Assembly (NCBI RefSeq): GCF_020923435.1
Contig: NZ_CP087263.1
Coordinates: forward strand, 1,321,970 to 1,385,969
DNA length: 64,000 nt
Source of the DNA: Brevibacillus humidisoli
Lineage (GTDB): Bacteria; Bacillota; Bacilli; Brevibacillales; Brevibacillaceae
Direction of reading: 5' to 3'
The notes beneath the pieces were generated by a model that ran no database searches, had not been told where the DNA came from, and saw nothing but the letters and a program-made list of their open reading frames with translations. The translations under genes and the position numbers were made by a program. This document shows positions 45,519 to 54,368 of the stretch, in pieces (positions within the stretch are counted from its first letter, which is position 1; each line of letters starts with the position of its first letter).

Positions 45519-46814
45519 ATGAGCATCCCGGTGACAGATATTGCCTTTGAAAGCTCGCAGGTTAACGGGATTGGGCTGCATGTCCTGACGACCGACAAGT
45601 TTAAGACTACTACTATGGTTGTGTTTATTGAGCAGGCCTTGTCGTCGGAAAATGTGACAAAGACGGCGCTGCTCGCGCATGTACTGAAACGGGCAACGGC
45701 CCGTTTGCCGGACAGCAAACAGCTGCGTGAGCATCTGGATTTCCTGTATGGCGCGATTTTCGACGTAGACGTAGCGAAAAAAGGGGAACGGCAAATCCTT
45801 CAACTCTATTTGGAAGTGCCAAACGAACAGTATCTGTCCAACGAGACCACGCTGCTTGAACAAGCTGTTCAGTTCCTCGGTGATGTGCTCACACGGCCTT
45901 ATCTGGAAGACGGCGTATTTGCAGAGAAGTACATACAAGCGGAGAAAGAATCGCTCAGAAAACGGATTGAAAGTATCATCGATGACAAGATGAAGTACGC
46001 CAATCAGCGGATCACGGAGGAAATGTTTAAGGGAGAACCGTTTTCCCTGCTGGTGCACGGACAAAGAGCCGATCTGCCGACGATCACCGCTGATAGGCTC
46101 TATGCGTATTATCGTGAACTGCTTAGTCACAATCCGATTCATCTCTTCGTGGTCGGCGACGTGGACCGCGGCCAGATAGAACAGTATCTCGCGCGTCACC
46201 TGCAGATAGAGCGAGGGGAACCGGCTCAGCTAGGGCCGCTTGCCGTCCAGAAAACAGTGAGTGAAGTGCGCGAAGTAGTGGATCGCCTCGACGTGACACA
46301 GGGGAAACTCAATATCGGCTGCCGGACACAAATCACGTATCGTGACGATGATTATCCGGCACTGGTGATGACCAATGGCGTATTAGGCGGATTCCCGCAC
46401 TCCAAGCTGTTCATCAACGTCCGCGAGAAGGCAAGTCTCGCCTATTACGCTGTATCAAGATTGGAAAGCCACAAAGGTGTGCTGATGATGATGTCCGGTA
46501 TCGATGTAGCCAACTACGAAAAAGCCGTATCAATCATGAAAGAGCAGCTGCAGATGGTCAGGGACGGCAAGATTAGTGATATGGAGATGAACCAGACCAG
46601 GGCCACCGTGACCAATCAGTACCGGGAACTGATGGATAGCGCTCGCTTGATGATTGACTTCACCTACAACGGACTTTTGAGCGGTCGCCGGAGAGGTTTG
46701 ACAGAACTGCTGGAGGAGATCGGGCAGATCGGCATTGAAGAGATTCGGCGCGTGGCCGACAAAGTGCAGATTGATACGATCTACCTGCTGCGTGACAGGA
46801 AAGGGGGAGCGTAA
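45519..46814 (+). CDS. ymfF: M16-family protein YmfF (probably non-catalytic partner)
   Basis: 431 residues from ATG 45519, which follows GGAAGGAG; the upstream in-frame TTG precedes that site. M16 fold without a zinc motif: where active members have HxxEH this reads LLAHVLKRATARLPD. Such inactive M16 proteins pair with an active sister; here YmfH lies 2 bp downstream. The pair resembles peptidase partners that process small peptides, but substrates are unknown. Confidence 0.88.
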   Translation: MSIPVTDIAFESSQVNGIGLHVLTTDKFKTTTMVVFIEQALSSENVTKTALLAHVLKRATARLPDSKQLREHLDFLYGAIFDVDVAKKGERQILQLYLEVPNEQYLSNETTLLEQAVQFLGDVLTRPYLEDGVFAEKYIQAEKESLRKRIESIIDDKMKYANQRITEEMFKGEPFSLLVHGQRADLPTITADRLYAYYRELLSHNPIHLFVVGDVDRGQIEQYLARHLQIERGEPAQLGPLAVQKTVSEVREVVDRLDVTQGKLNIGCRTQITYRDDDYPALVMTNGVLGGFPHSKLFINVREKASLAYYAVSRLESHKGVLMMMSGIDVANYEKAVSIMKEQLQMVRDGKISDMEMNQTRATVTNQYRELMDSARLMIDFTYNGLLSGRRRGLTELLEEIGQIGIEEIRRVADKVQIDTIYLLRDRKGGA

Positions 46815-46816
46815 CC

Positions 46817-48106
46817 GTGCAGACGACCAGATACGAACAAGTACAGGAACAGATCTACAGTGAAAAACTGCCGAATGGACTCAGCGTTTATCTGCTGCCA
46901 AAGCTCGGTTTCAGCAAAACCTATGCGGTTTTTACCACCCGTTACGGTTCCATTGACAGCCATTTTCGCGCTGGTACGGAAGAACTTCATGTGCCTGATG
47001 GAATTGCCCACTTTCTGGAGCACAAGATGTTCGAAAAGAAAGATCGGGACGTCTTTCAGGACTTTTCCCGGAACGGCGCGTCCAGCAACGCCTTTACCAG
47101 CTTTAACCGGACCGCCTATCTCTTTTCCAGCACGACAAATGTAGCGGAAAACCTGCAGATCTTGCTCGATTTTGTGCAGGATCCGTACTTCTCTGACCAA
47201 AGTGTGGAAAAAGAAAAGGGGATCATCGGGCAGGAGATCCAGATGTACGATGACAATCCCGATTGGAAAGTGTATATGAATCTGTTGAAAGCGATGTACC
47301 AGAAACATCCGCTGCGGATCGAAATCGCCGGGACGATCCAATCGATTTCGAGGATCACCAAAGAGACGCTGTACCAGTGTTACGAGACGTTTTATCATCC
47401 GAGCAACATGCTGTTGTTCGTAGTAGGGGCAATCGATCCAGACCCGATCATGCAATTGATTCGAGACAACCAGGGGCGAAAGCAGTTTCCGCCGACACCC
47501 CGCATTGAGCGATTCTTCCCGGATGAACCACAAGAGGTGGGGCAGAAGCGGGTCGAACACCACCTGTCCGTTGGTCTGCCAAAGTGTCTGATCGGGTACA
47601 AAGAGATTCGTTTGGGACTTACGGGTGATGAACTGCTCAAGCTGGAATTGACCACAAAACTGGTGCTTGAGATTTTGCTTGGCGACAGTTCCCGCTTGTA
47701 CCAGCAGCTGTACGACAGTGGTCTGATTACGGAGACCTTTGATTTTGACTACTCTGCTGAGACGGATTACGCCTATTCCTTGTTTGGCGGCGATACACCC
47801 GATCCAGACCGATTGGTAGAGACGATCACGAAGGAGATCAACATCTTGCAACAAAAAGGGATCCCTGCAGATGATTTTGAGCGGAGCAAGCGTAAAAAAA
47901 TGGGTCAGTATCTGCGTGCCTTAAACTCTGTGGAATACATCGCCAACCAGTTCACCAGCTACAAGTTTAACGGCACCGATCTGTTTCAGGTTCTTCCTGT
48001 ACTTGAGGCAATCACACTTGACGAGGCCAATCAGCGGCTGAGAGAGCACTGCCAACCACAGCAGCTTGCTGTCTCTGTCGTTCGCTCTGCGTCCTCTGAG
48101 GAGTAG
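46817..48106 (+). CDS. ymfH: M16 zinc peptidase YmfH
   Basis: 429 residues with the inverted zinc motif HFLEH at 65-69 and the following MFEKKDRDVFQDFSRNGASSNAFTS-type region, so catalytically complete. Begins 2 bp after ymfF, consistent with a heterodimer of active and inactive halves. GTG start; a plausible site GGAAAGGGGGAG precedes it. Confidence 0.9.
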   Translation: MQTTRYEQVQEQIYSEKLPNGLSVYLLPKLGFSKTYAVFTTRYGSIDSHFRAGTEELHVPDGIAHFLEHKMFEKKDRDVFQDFSRNGASSNAFTSFNRTAYLFSSTTNVAENLQILLDFVQDPYFSDQSVEKEKGIIGQEIQMYDDNPDWKVYMNLLKAMYQKHPLRIEIAGTIQSISRITKETLYQCYETFYHPSNMLLFVVGAIDPDPIMQLIRDNQGRKQFPPTPRIERFFPDEPQEVGQKRVEHHLSVGLPKCLIGYKEIRLGLTGDELLKLELTTKLVLEILLGDSSRLYQQLYDSGLITETFDFDYSAETDYAYSLFGGDTPDPDRLVETITKEINILQQKGIPADDFERSKRKKMGQYLRALNSVEYIANQFTSYKFNGTDLFQVLPVLEAITLDEANQRLREHCQPQQLAVSVVRSASSEE

Positions 48107-48118
48107 GAATCGGAAACG

Positions 48119-48853
48119 ATGACGAGAGAGAAACGATGGGCGTTGATAACGGGAGCGTCGGGAGAAATCGGGAGAGCGATTGGGATGCGGCTTGCATCTC
48201 AGGGGATTCCGCTGTATCTGCACTACTTTCGCTCACAGGATCGGCTTGATCCGCTTTTAACCTATTGCCAGGAGCGAGAGGTACCCGCCTACGCACTGCA
48301 GGCGGATCTGCGCGACCCTGAGCAGGTTAGCCGTTTGTTTTCCCAGATGCCGGTAAAACCGCTGTTGCTGGTAAACAATGCCTCCATTGACCACGTGGGT
48401 ACCATCGATCAAGTGACGACCGACCAGTTTGACGATTTGGTAGCCGTCAACATCCGCTCCGCTTTCTTTGTGTGCCAGTCTGCTCTCCCGCAGATGATAC
48501 GGGAGCAGTATGGACGAATTATTAATCTGTCTTCGATCTGGGGGTTGACCGGCGGTGCTTGTGAAGTGCTCTACTCGCTGACTAAGGGAGCGATCGTCTC
48601 TTTTTCCAAAGCACTGGCCAAGGAAGTGGCCCCGAGTGGGGTAACCGTCAATGCGGTTGCTCCTGGAGCGATAGAAGGCGGCATGATGGCGCGTTTCAGC
48701 AGAGAGGAACAGCTGGCGATCGCCGAAGAGATACCGGCAGGCAGGCTGGGGCGCCCGGAGGAGGTCGCTTCGATAGTTGCCTACCTGTTGTCTGAGGAGG
48801 CAGGTTACATTACCGGGCAGGTGGTCAGTGCAAACGGTGGATGGTACACGTAA
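48119..48853 (+). CDS. ymfI: SDR oxidoreductase YmfI
   Basis: 244-residue short-chain dehydrogenase of the FabG-like group: cofactor motif TGASGEIGRAIG, NNAS, NLSSIWG and the catalytic YSLTK (YxxxK). Located in the ymfF-ymfH-ymfI-ymfJ series found in Bacillales. The physiological substrate is not known. Confidence 0.88.
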   Translation: MTREKRWALITGASGEIGRAIGMRLASQGIPLYLHYFRSQDRLDPLLTYCQEREVPAYALQADLRDPEQVSRLFSQMPVKPLLLVNNASIDHVGTIDQVTTDQFDDLVAVNIRSAFFVCQSALPQMIREQYGRIINLSSIWGLTGGACEVLYSLTKGAIVSFSKALAKEVAPSGVTVNAVAPGAIEGGMMARFSREEQLAIAEEIPAGRLGRPEEVASIVAYLLSEEAGYITGQVVSANGGWYT

Positions 48854-48965
48854 AACAGGTTTCCAGTTGTCAAGAGACGATGCATATTTTGGGATAACAG
48901 ATGGAATTCTAACCTTGTACGGGCAAACTGTCCGATCGTAACTAAGAGTAGGGAGGAAAACGTCT

Positions 48966-49229
48966 ATGTCAGTCCTTGACAACTTTCGAGATTGGAAGCA
49001 CTTTCTGGGAGATCGTGTCCAAGCGGCAGAACAGGCTGGAATGGAGAGCGATCTCGTAAACAACGTTGCCTATCAGATTGGGGGCTACCTCGCTTCCCAG
49101 GTCGATCCGAAGAATGAGCAGGAACGCCTCTTGAAGGAACTGTGGGACAGCGGCGACGAAGAACAGCAGCGTACCCTCGCCTCGTTGATGGTAAAAATGG
49201 TACAGAACGAGCCAGGTGCACAGCGCTAA
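48966..49229 (+). CDS. ymfJ: YmfJ, DUF3243 family protein
   Basis: An 87-residue helical protein (MSVLDNFRDWKHFLGDRVQAAEQ...), all hydrophilic and probably cytoplasmic. Recognised as DUF3243 from sequence and position before ymfK. Function unknown. ATG behind GGGAGG; followed by a terminator. Confidence 0.85.
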   Translation: MSVLDNFRDWKHFLGDRVQAAEQAGMESDLVNNVAYQIGGYLASQVDPKNEQERLLKELWDSGDEEQQRTLASLMVKMVQNEPGAQR

Positions 49230-49233
49230 TTAC

Positions 49234-49266
49234 AAAAAATCCCCTCTACACGGGGATTTTTCTTTT
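49234..49266 (+). terminator. Intrinsic terminator after ymfJ
   Basis: AAAAATCCCC (49235-49244) and GGGGATTTTT (49252-49261) form a 10-bp stem with a 7-nt loop, followed by CTTTT. Confidence 0.88.
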
Positions 49267-49338
49267 CTCCTCTTTGTCCATCCCAGGCATCATGTTATAC
49301 TTGTAAAAAAAGAAGATACCCGGTAAGGGAGGACAGAA

Positions 49339-50133
49339 ATGGACGTCAAAGACAAAAAAGAGTGGTACATGGAATACGAGATATCGAAAAATCGTCCTGG
49401 CCTCCTTGGTGATGTCGCGTCGATGCTCGGGATGCTGAATATCAATATCGTGACAATCAACGGTGTGCAAAACGGCAGGCGCGGATTGCTGCTGATGGTT
49501 GAGGAAGACGAAAAGATAGAAGTGCTTCGCAGTATTTTACAAAAAGTGGACAACATAACGATAACGAGATTACGTCCTCCCACGCTGTTGGACCGCTTGG
49601 CTGTGCGCCACGGTCGTTACATCGAACGGGACATTGAAGATAAGAAGACGTTTCGCTTTATTCGCGACGAGCTTGGCATGTTAGTTGACTTTATGGCAGA
49701 GATCTTCAAAAAGGAAGGGCACCAGTTAATCGGCATACGCGGCATGCCGCGAGTTGGAAAAACGGAGTCGATGATCGCTGCCAGCGTATCGGCAAACAAG
49801 CGCTGGACCTTTATCTCATCCACCTTGCTCAGGCAGACGGTCAGAAGCTCGCTCGCCATTGATGAGATGACCCCCGATCATGTATATTTAATAGATGGAA
49901 TTGTGTCGACCATGCGATCTACGGAGCGGCACCATTCGCTTCTCCGGGAAATCATGAGTTTCCCGGCAGCCAAGGTGATTGAGCACCCTGATATTTTTGT
50001 TCGGGAATCGGAATACGAGCTCTCCGATTTTCACTATATCATTGAGCTGCGACATCATCCCGATGAGGAGATTACATATGAAATGCTGAACAGACAAGGA
50101 TTTCATGACTTTGATGTGACGTTAGGAGGGTAA
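49339..50133 (+). CDS. ymfK: YmfK, DUF3388 protein with ACT-like and P-loop-like segments
   Basis: 264 residues. Residues 10-75 look like an ACT domain (NRPGLLGDVASMLGMLNINIVTI), suggesting small-ligand binding. Residues about 133-146 contain IGIRGMPRVGKTE, a P-loop-like GxxxxGK-T, and later MTPDHVYLIDG resembles a Walker B strand. The family is known from Bacillales but I know of no assigned function. It precedes rodZ by 3 bp, so cotranscription with a cell-shape gene is likely. Confidence 0.82.
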   Translation: MDVKDKKEWYMEYEISKNRPGLLGDVASMLGMLNINIVTINGVQNGRRGLLLMVEEDEKIEVLRSILQKVDNITITRLRPPTLLDRLAVRHGRYIERDIEDKKTFRFIRDELGMLVDFMAEIFKKEGHQLIGIRGMPRVGKTESMIAASVSANKRWTFISSTLLRQTVRSSLAIDEMTPDHVYLIDGIVSTMRSTERHHSLLREIMSFPAAKVIEHPDIFVRESEYELSDFHYIIELRHHPDEEITYEMLNRQGFHDFDVTLGG

Positions 50134-50136
50134 GCT

Positions 50137-51009
50137 GTGTCCGAGCTCGGCCAAGTCTTGCGACAAGCTCGTGAAGAAAAAGGTATTACGCTGGATGACA
50201 TCCAAAAAGTCACGAAGATTCAAAAGCGGTACTTGGAAGCAATTGAACGGGGACATTATCACGTTCTTCCCGGCCATTTTTACGCGCGGGCCTTTATCAA
50301 AAGTTACGCCGAAGCGGTCGGACTTGACCCCAATCACATTTTGTCCCACTACCAGGCTGATCTTCCCGCCCAGCCCCCCCAGGAAAACATGGAACGGCTT
50401 CGCAGACGCCGAACGGCCGTTGCAAGGCAGCCCCTACAGGCCGGAAAGTGGGTTACCCAGACATTGCTCGTGTTGTTTGTCGTACTGGTGATCGGGGTGA
50501 TTTACACGGCAGTGGTGAATCGCAACGGACTGGAGATACCGACCATCCCCGGCGATACGCAGGGCACCGGTGGAGAATTTGTGACAACACCCGAAGAAGA
50601 AGCTCCGGGCGTGCCGGTAGATCCAACTGATACGGATGATTCAGGCGATAATGCTGGTGGAGGTGGTGCGGTAGAGGAGGAGCCGGCCAAACCTTCTCTG
50701 GCCATGGATAAGCAGGAAGGAACGACGACCCATTATACGCTGACCAAAGCCGACAGCATTACGGTCACGTTTAAGATGAGCAAGGGCAGATGCTGGTTGG
50801 TAGCCTACGATAAGAAAGGCGGCAAGCCCCTGGAACCCGGAAAGACATTTAAACAGGGGGAGGAAAAGACATTCACGTTTTCCGATACCGCCTATGTGCA
50901 GGTAGGTCATCCACCAGCCGTTGAAATTACAGTGAATGGCGTGCCAATGGATGTGTCCCAATTGGTAGCTTCCCCTTCTTTTATGAGCATCAACCTCAAG
51001 AAGCAGTAG
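50137..51009 (+). CDS. rodZ: RodZ-family cell-shape protein (YmfM-like)
   Basis: 290-residue bitopic membrane protein: N-terminal cytoplasmic helix-turn-helix (about 1-72, LGQVLRQAREEKGITLDDIQ), one membrane segment (about 112-127, TLLVLFVVLVIGVIYTA), a Pro/Asp/Glu/Gly-rich extracellular linker (about 135-185) and a DUF4115 domain. RodZ links MreB to the wall machinery. The GTG start follows GGAGGG. A C7 run (near 50374-50380) lies in frame before the membrane segment. Neighbour of pgsA as in B. subtilis. Confidence 0.9.
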   Translation: MSELGQVLRQAREEKGITLDDIQKVTKIQKRYLEAIERGHYHVLPGHFYARAFIKSYAEAVGLDPNHILSHYQADLPAQPPQENMERLRRRRTAVARQPLQAGKWVTQTLLVLFVVLVIGVIYTAVVNRNGLEIPTIPGDTQGTGGEFVTTPEEEAPGVPVDPTDTDDSGDNAGGGGAVEEEPAKPSLAMDKQEGTTTHYTLTKADSITVTFKMSKGRCWLVAYDKKGGKPLEPGKTFKQGEEKTFTFSDTAYVQVGHPPAVEITVNGVPMDVSQLVASPSFMSINLKKQ

Positions 51010-51038
51010 AAGAGCAAGTGTCAGCTTGCTCTTTTCTG
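51010..51038 (+). terminator. Intrinsic terminator after rodZ
   Basis: AAGAGCAAG and CTTGCTCTT around a 6-nt loop, with a TTCTGTTTTT tail. Confidence 0.82.
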
Positions 51039-51041
51039 TTT

Positions 51042-51070
51042 TTGACACTCCATAGGCCATATATTATACT
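51042..51070 (+). promoter_or_regulatory. Sigma-A promoter of rimO-pgsA
   Basis: TTGACA at 51042-51047, 17-bp spacer, TATACT at 51065-51070; 46 bp before the rimO start. The strongest -35/-10 match in the window. Confidence 0.85.
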
Positions 51071-51115
51071 GAATAGGTGTAACCTGGGCAGGTTCAGCTA
51101 ATTGGAGGAACGTAA

Positions 51116-52459
51116 ATGACGCAAAAAGCAACAACGCGTGAAAAAGTTGCAATCGTAACATTGGGTTGCGAGAAGAATATGGTGGATTCCGATATGATGG
51201 CTCACCTGGTTGACGAAAAGGGATATGAATTGGTTGACGATCCAAAGCAAGCGACGGTCGTCATCGTCAATACATGCGGCTTTATCGATGCGGCTAAGGA
51301 AGAGTCAGTCAACAAGATTTTGGACATGGCCGAACTGAAGGAAGACGGAAAGGTAAAGTCTCTCGTCGTCGCAGGCTGCCTGACGCAGCGCTATAAGGAA
51401 GATATCCTGGCCGAGATACCGGAAGTAGATGGTATCGTAGGTACAGGTGACTTTATGTCGATTACGGAAATCATCGACGAGTCTTTGCGCGGCCAAAGAC
51501 CGATTCGCGTAGGCAACCCTGTTTTTCGGTATGAAGAGGTCGTAAAGCGAAAGGTAAAAGCAGGTACCTATACGGCGTACGTCAAGATCGCCGAAGGTTG
51601 TGACAACGCCTGTACCTTTTGTAGCATCCCGCTGATGCGCGGCGGGTTCCGCAGTCGTTCGATAGAGTCGATTGTGGAAGAAGTGGAGCACCTCGCTTCA
51701 CAGGGGATCGTGGAAATCTGCCTGATCGCACAGGATTCTACCAACTACGGGACCGACTTGTACGGCAAGCATATGCTGCCAACCCTCTTAAACAAGGTAA
51801 GCGACGTGCAGGGCATTGAGTGGATCCGTCTGCACTACGCCTATCCCGGGTTCTTTACGGATGAGTTGATTGAGGTGTTTGCGACCAATCCGAAAGTGTG
51901 CAAGTACATCGACATGCCACTGCAGCATTCACAGGATGCGATCCTCAAGCGGATGCGCCGCCCCGGCCGACAGCGTGACACACGTGAATTGATTGCCAAA
52001 ATCCGGGGGAATATTCCGGATGTCGCCCTTCGCACCTCACTGATTGTCGGTTTCCCAGGCGAGACGGAAGAAGATTTTCAGCATTTGTGCCAGTTTGTAC
52101 GGGACGTTCAGTTTGATCGCATGGGAGTTTTTACCTACTCTAGTGAAGAGGACACACCTGCCACCCGTCTGCCTGATCACGTCGATGAGGAGACCAAAGA
52201 GCGACGGGCCAATATTCTCATGGAGATTCAACGGGAGATTTCGAAGAAAAAGAATGAAGCCTTTTTGGACAAGGTGATTCCGGTTCTGATCGAGCGGTAT
52301 GAAGGCCATGGCAACGTATACGTCGGCAGATCGCAGTACGATGCACCGGAAATCGACGGAGAAGTGTTTGTCTCCGGCTATAAAGGCGAATTGGGAAAAA
52401 TGGTGAAAGTGAGGATTACCCACTCGTACGAATACGATTTGGCTGGGGAGGTAGTATAG
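51116..52459 (+). CDS. rimO: Ribosomal protein S12 methylthiotransferase RimO
   Basis: Radical-SAM enzyme adding a methylthio group to an aspartate of ribosomal protein S12. 447 residues: UPF0004 domain with cluster cysteines at C18 (LGCEKN), near 53 (NTCGF) and near 87 (AGCLTQ), radical-SAM cluster CDNACTFCSIP near 162, and a C-terminal TRAM domain. Residues around the clusters favour RimO over the tRNA enzyme MiaB. It is immediately followed by pgsA. Confidence 0.92.
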   Translation: MTQKATTREKVAIVTLGCEKNMVDSDMMAHLVDEKGYELVDDPKQATVVIVNTCGFIDAAKEESVNKILDMAELKEDGKVKSLVVAGCLTQRYKEDILAEIPEVDGIVGTGDFMSITEIIDESLRGQRPIRVGNPVFRYEEVVKRKVKAGTYTAYVKIAEGCDNACTFCSIPLMRGGFRSRSIESIVEEVEHLASQGIVEICLIAQDSTNYGTDLYGKHMLPTLLNKVSDVQGIEWIRLHYAYPGFFTDELIEVFATNPKVCKYIDMPLQHSQDAILKRMRRPGRQRDTRELIAKIRGNIPDVALRTSLIVGFPGETEEDFQHLCQFVRDVQFDRMGVFTYSSEEDTPATRLPDHVDEETKERRANILMEIQREISKKKNEAFLDKVIPVLIERYEGHGNVYVGRSQYDAPEIDGEVFVSGYKGELGKMVKVRITHSYEYDLAGEVV

Positions 52460-53035
52460 GTGAATCTCGCCAACCGCATCACGCTTGCTAGGATCTTCCT
52501 GGTGCCTGTCGTCATGTTTTTTTTGTTGGTTCACTACAAGTTTGGCTACTTTACCATCGGCAGCATCAGTATGTCTTACAATGAATTGATTGCAGCGCTC
52601 GTGTTCATCCTAGCGGCCAGCACAGATGGATTGGACGGTTATATCGCACGGAAGAGGAAAATCGTTACCAATCTGGGGAAATTTCTCGATCCGTTGGCCG
52701 ATAAACTTCTTATCTCCGCGGCCCTTATTTCACTGGTTGAAATGCAGCGTCTGGAGGCATGGATTGCGATCGTCATCATCAGCAGGGAGTTTGTGGTGAC
52801 CGGATTGCGCCTTGTGGCCGCTGCTGAAGGGCATGTGATTGCAGCCAGCGCGCTTGGCAAGTTGAAAACATGGGTGCAGATCGTAGCGATAGTTGCCTTG
52901 ATGCTTCGCAACTTTCCATTCGAAAACTTCGGGTTTCCGTTTGCGACGATTGCCTCTTGGGCCATGGTTGTCATCACCATCTACTCTGGGTACGACTATT
53001 TTGTTAAAAACCGCAATGTGATTCAGTTTTCCTGA
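52460..53035 (+). CDS. pgsA: CDP-diacylglycerol-glycerol-3-phosphate phosphatidyltransferase
   Basis: Makes phosphatidylglycerophosphate, precursor of phosphatidylglycerol and cardiolipin. 191-residue membrane protein with the CDP-alcohol phosphotransferase signature DGLDGYIAR then GKFLDPLADK, and four to six hydrophobic segments. The GTG start abuts the rimO stop. Confidence 0.93.
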   Translation: MNLANRITLARIFLVPVVMFFLLVHYKFGYFTIGSISMSYNELIAALVFILAASTDGLDGYIARKRKIVTNLGKFLDPLADKLLISAALISLVEMQRLEAWIAIVIISREFVVTGLRLVAAAEGHVIAASALGKLKTWVQIVAIVALMLRNFPFENFGFPFATIASWAMVVITIYSGYDYFVKNRNVIQFS

Positions 53036-53121
53036 GTAGAGTGGGCTTCTTTGTTATTTTGTGTATGACTCTTTTTCCATTAGGGAATCGTTGACACATA
53101 GAGAGGATAGGAAGGATAGGG

Positions 53122-54363
53122 ATGAGAGCGGAGATCGTAGCGGTTGGCACAGAATTGCTGCTCGGACAGATTGCAAACACGAACGCACAGTTTTTGTCCC
53201 AAAAACTGGCGGAATTAGGGATTAACGTTTATTTTCATACCGTTGTTGGAGATAATTACGAACGTCTGTTGTTTGTTACCCGTCAGGCGGCCGCCCGTTC
53301 TGATCTGGTCATTTTTACCGGTGGCCTGGGTCCGACCCAGGATGACATGACCAAGGAGACAGTGGCGGCCCACTTGGGCCTTTCACTCGTCATCGACGAT
53401 ACGGCGATGGGCAGAATTGCCTCTTTTTACGAACAGCGCGGGATCACGATGACCGAAAACAATCGGAAACAAGCACTTGTCATCGAAGGAGGCACCATCT
53501 TTCCCAACGATCGCGGGATGGCACCGGGAATGGCGGTTACACACGCTGATACGACATATGTGCTTCTGCCCGGACCGCCGAGTGAGCTGTACCCGATGGT
53601 TGACAAGTATGTCCTCCCGTACCTGAACCATTTACTGCCTGCCAAACAGGTATTTCACTCACGTGTACTCCGTTTTTTTGGGATTGGCGAATCTGCCCTT
53701 GAGGAGCGTTTGCTCGATTTGATCGAACGGCAGTCCAACCCCACGATTGCCCCCTATGCCAAAGAATTTGAAGTCACGTTGCGAATCACTGCCCGCGCCG
53801 ATACGGTGGAGGCAGCGGAGCAGTTGATCGCCCCGGTTGAGTCCCAGATCCGCAGCCGTGTGGGTGAATACATCTATGGTGAGGGTGAGACACCGCTGCA
53901 TGAGGTGTTTGTCGATGCACTGATCCGACAGCAGGTGACCATCTCCAGTGCAGAGAGCTGTACGGGAGGTGCGCTGTCGGCGTTGATCACCTCCGTACCA
54001 GGCAGTTCTGCTGCCTATCGCGGCGGAATCGTTTGCTACAGCAACGAAACGAAACAGAAGCTTCTTGGCATTCCAGGTGACTTGTTGGCAAGCGATGGTG
54101 CAGTCAGTAAATCGGTTGCCGCCGCATTGGCGGAACAGGTACGGCGTACCTGCGATACGACCGTTGGCATATCGATTACAGGTGTGGCCGGACCGGATCC
54201 GCTGGAAGACAAACCTGTCGGGCTGGTATATATTGGGGTTTCCGTGCAGGGATTGCCGGTGCTTGTGAAGGAGCTCAAGCTGGCGGGGCACCGCCAAGCC
54301 ATTATTGGACGCACAGCGAAATTCGCGATGTTTTATGCGTTGCAACGTTTAAAAGAAAGGTGA
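53122..54363 (+). CDS. cinA: CinA-like competence/damage-inducible protein
   Basis: 413 residues: N-terminal molybdopterin-binding-like domain with EIVAVGTELLLGQIANTN and FTGGLGPTQDD, and a C-terminal CinA amidohydrolase domain (SSAESCTGGALSALIT, about 270-410) of the nicotinamide-mononucleotide deamidase type. Adjacent to recA in many Firmicutes, here separated by the helicase gene. ATG 53122 follows GGAAGGATAGGG. Confidence 0.92.
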   Translation: MRAEIVAVGTELLLGQIANTNAQFLSQKLAELGINVYFHTVVGDNYERLLFVTRQAAARSDLVIFTGGLGPTQDDMTKETVAAHLGLSLVIDDTAMGRIASFYEQRGITMTENNRKQALVIEGGTIFPNDRGMAPGMAVTHADTTYVLLPGPPSELYPMVDKYVLPYLNHLLPAKQVFHSRVLRFFGIGESALEERLLDLIERQSNPTIAPYAKEFEVTLRITARADTVEAAEQLIAPVESQIRSRVGEYIYGEGETPLHEVFVDALIRQQVTISSAESCTGGALSALITSVPGSSAAYRGGIVCYSNETKQKLLGIPGDLLASDGAVSKSVAAALAEQVRRTCDTTVGISITGVAGPDPLEDKPVGLVYIGVSVQGLPVLVKELKLAGHRQAIIGRTAKFAMFYALQRLKER

Positions 54364-54368
54364 CAGAG

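Noticed and set aside
48867-48943. TTGTCA or TTGTAC promoters before ymfJ
   Set aside because: No -10 hexamer at acceptable spacing scores well (GTAACT at best).
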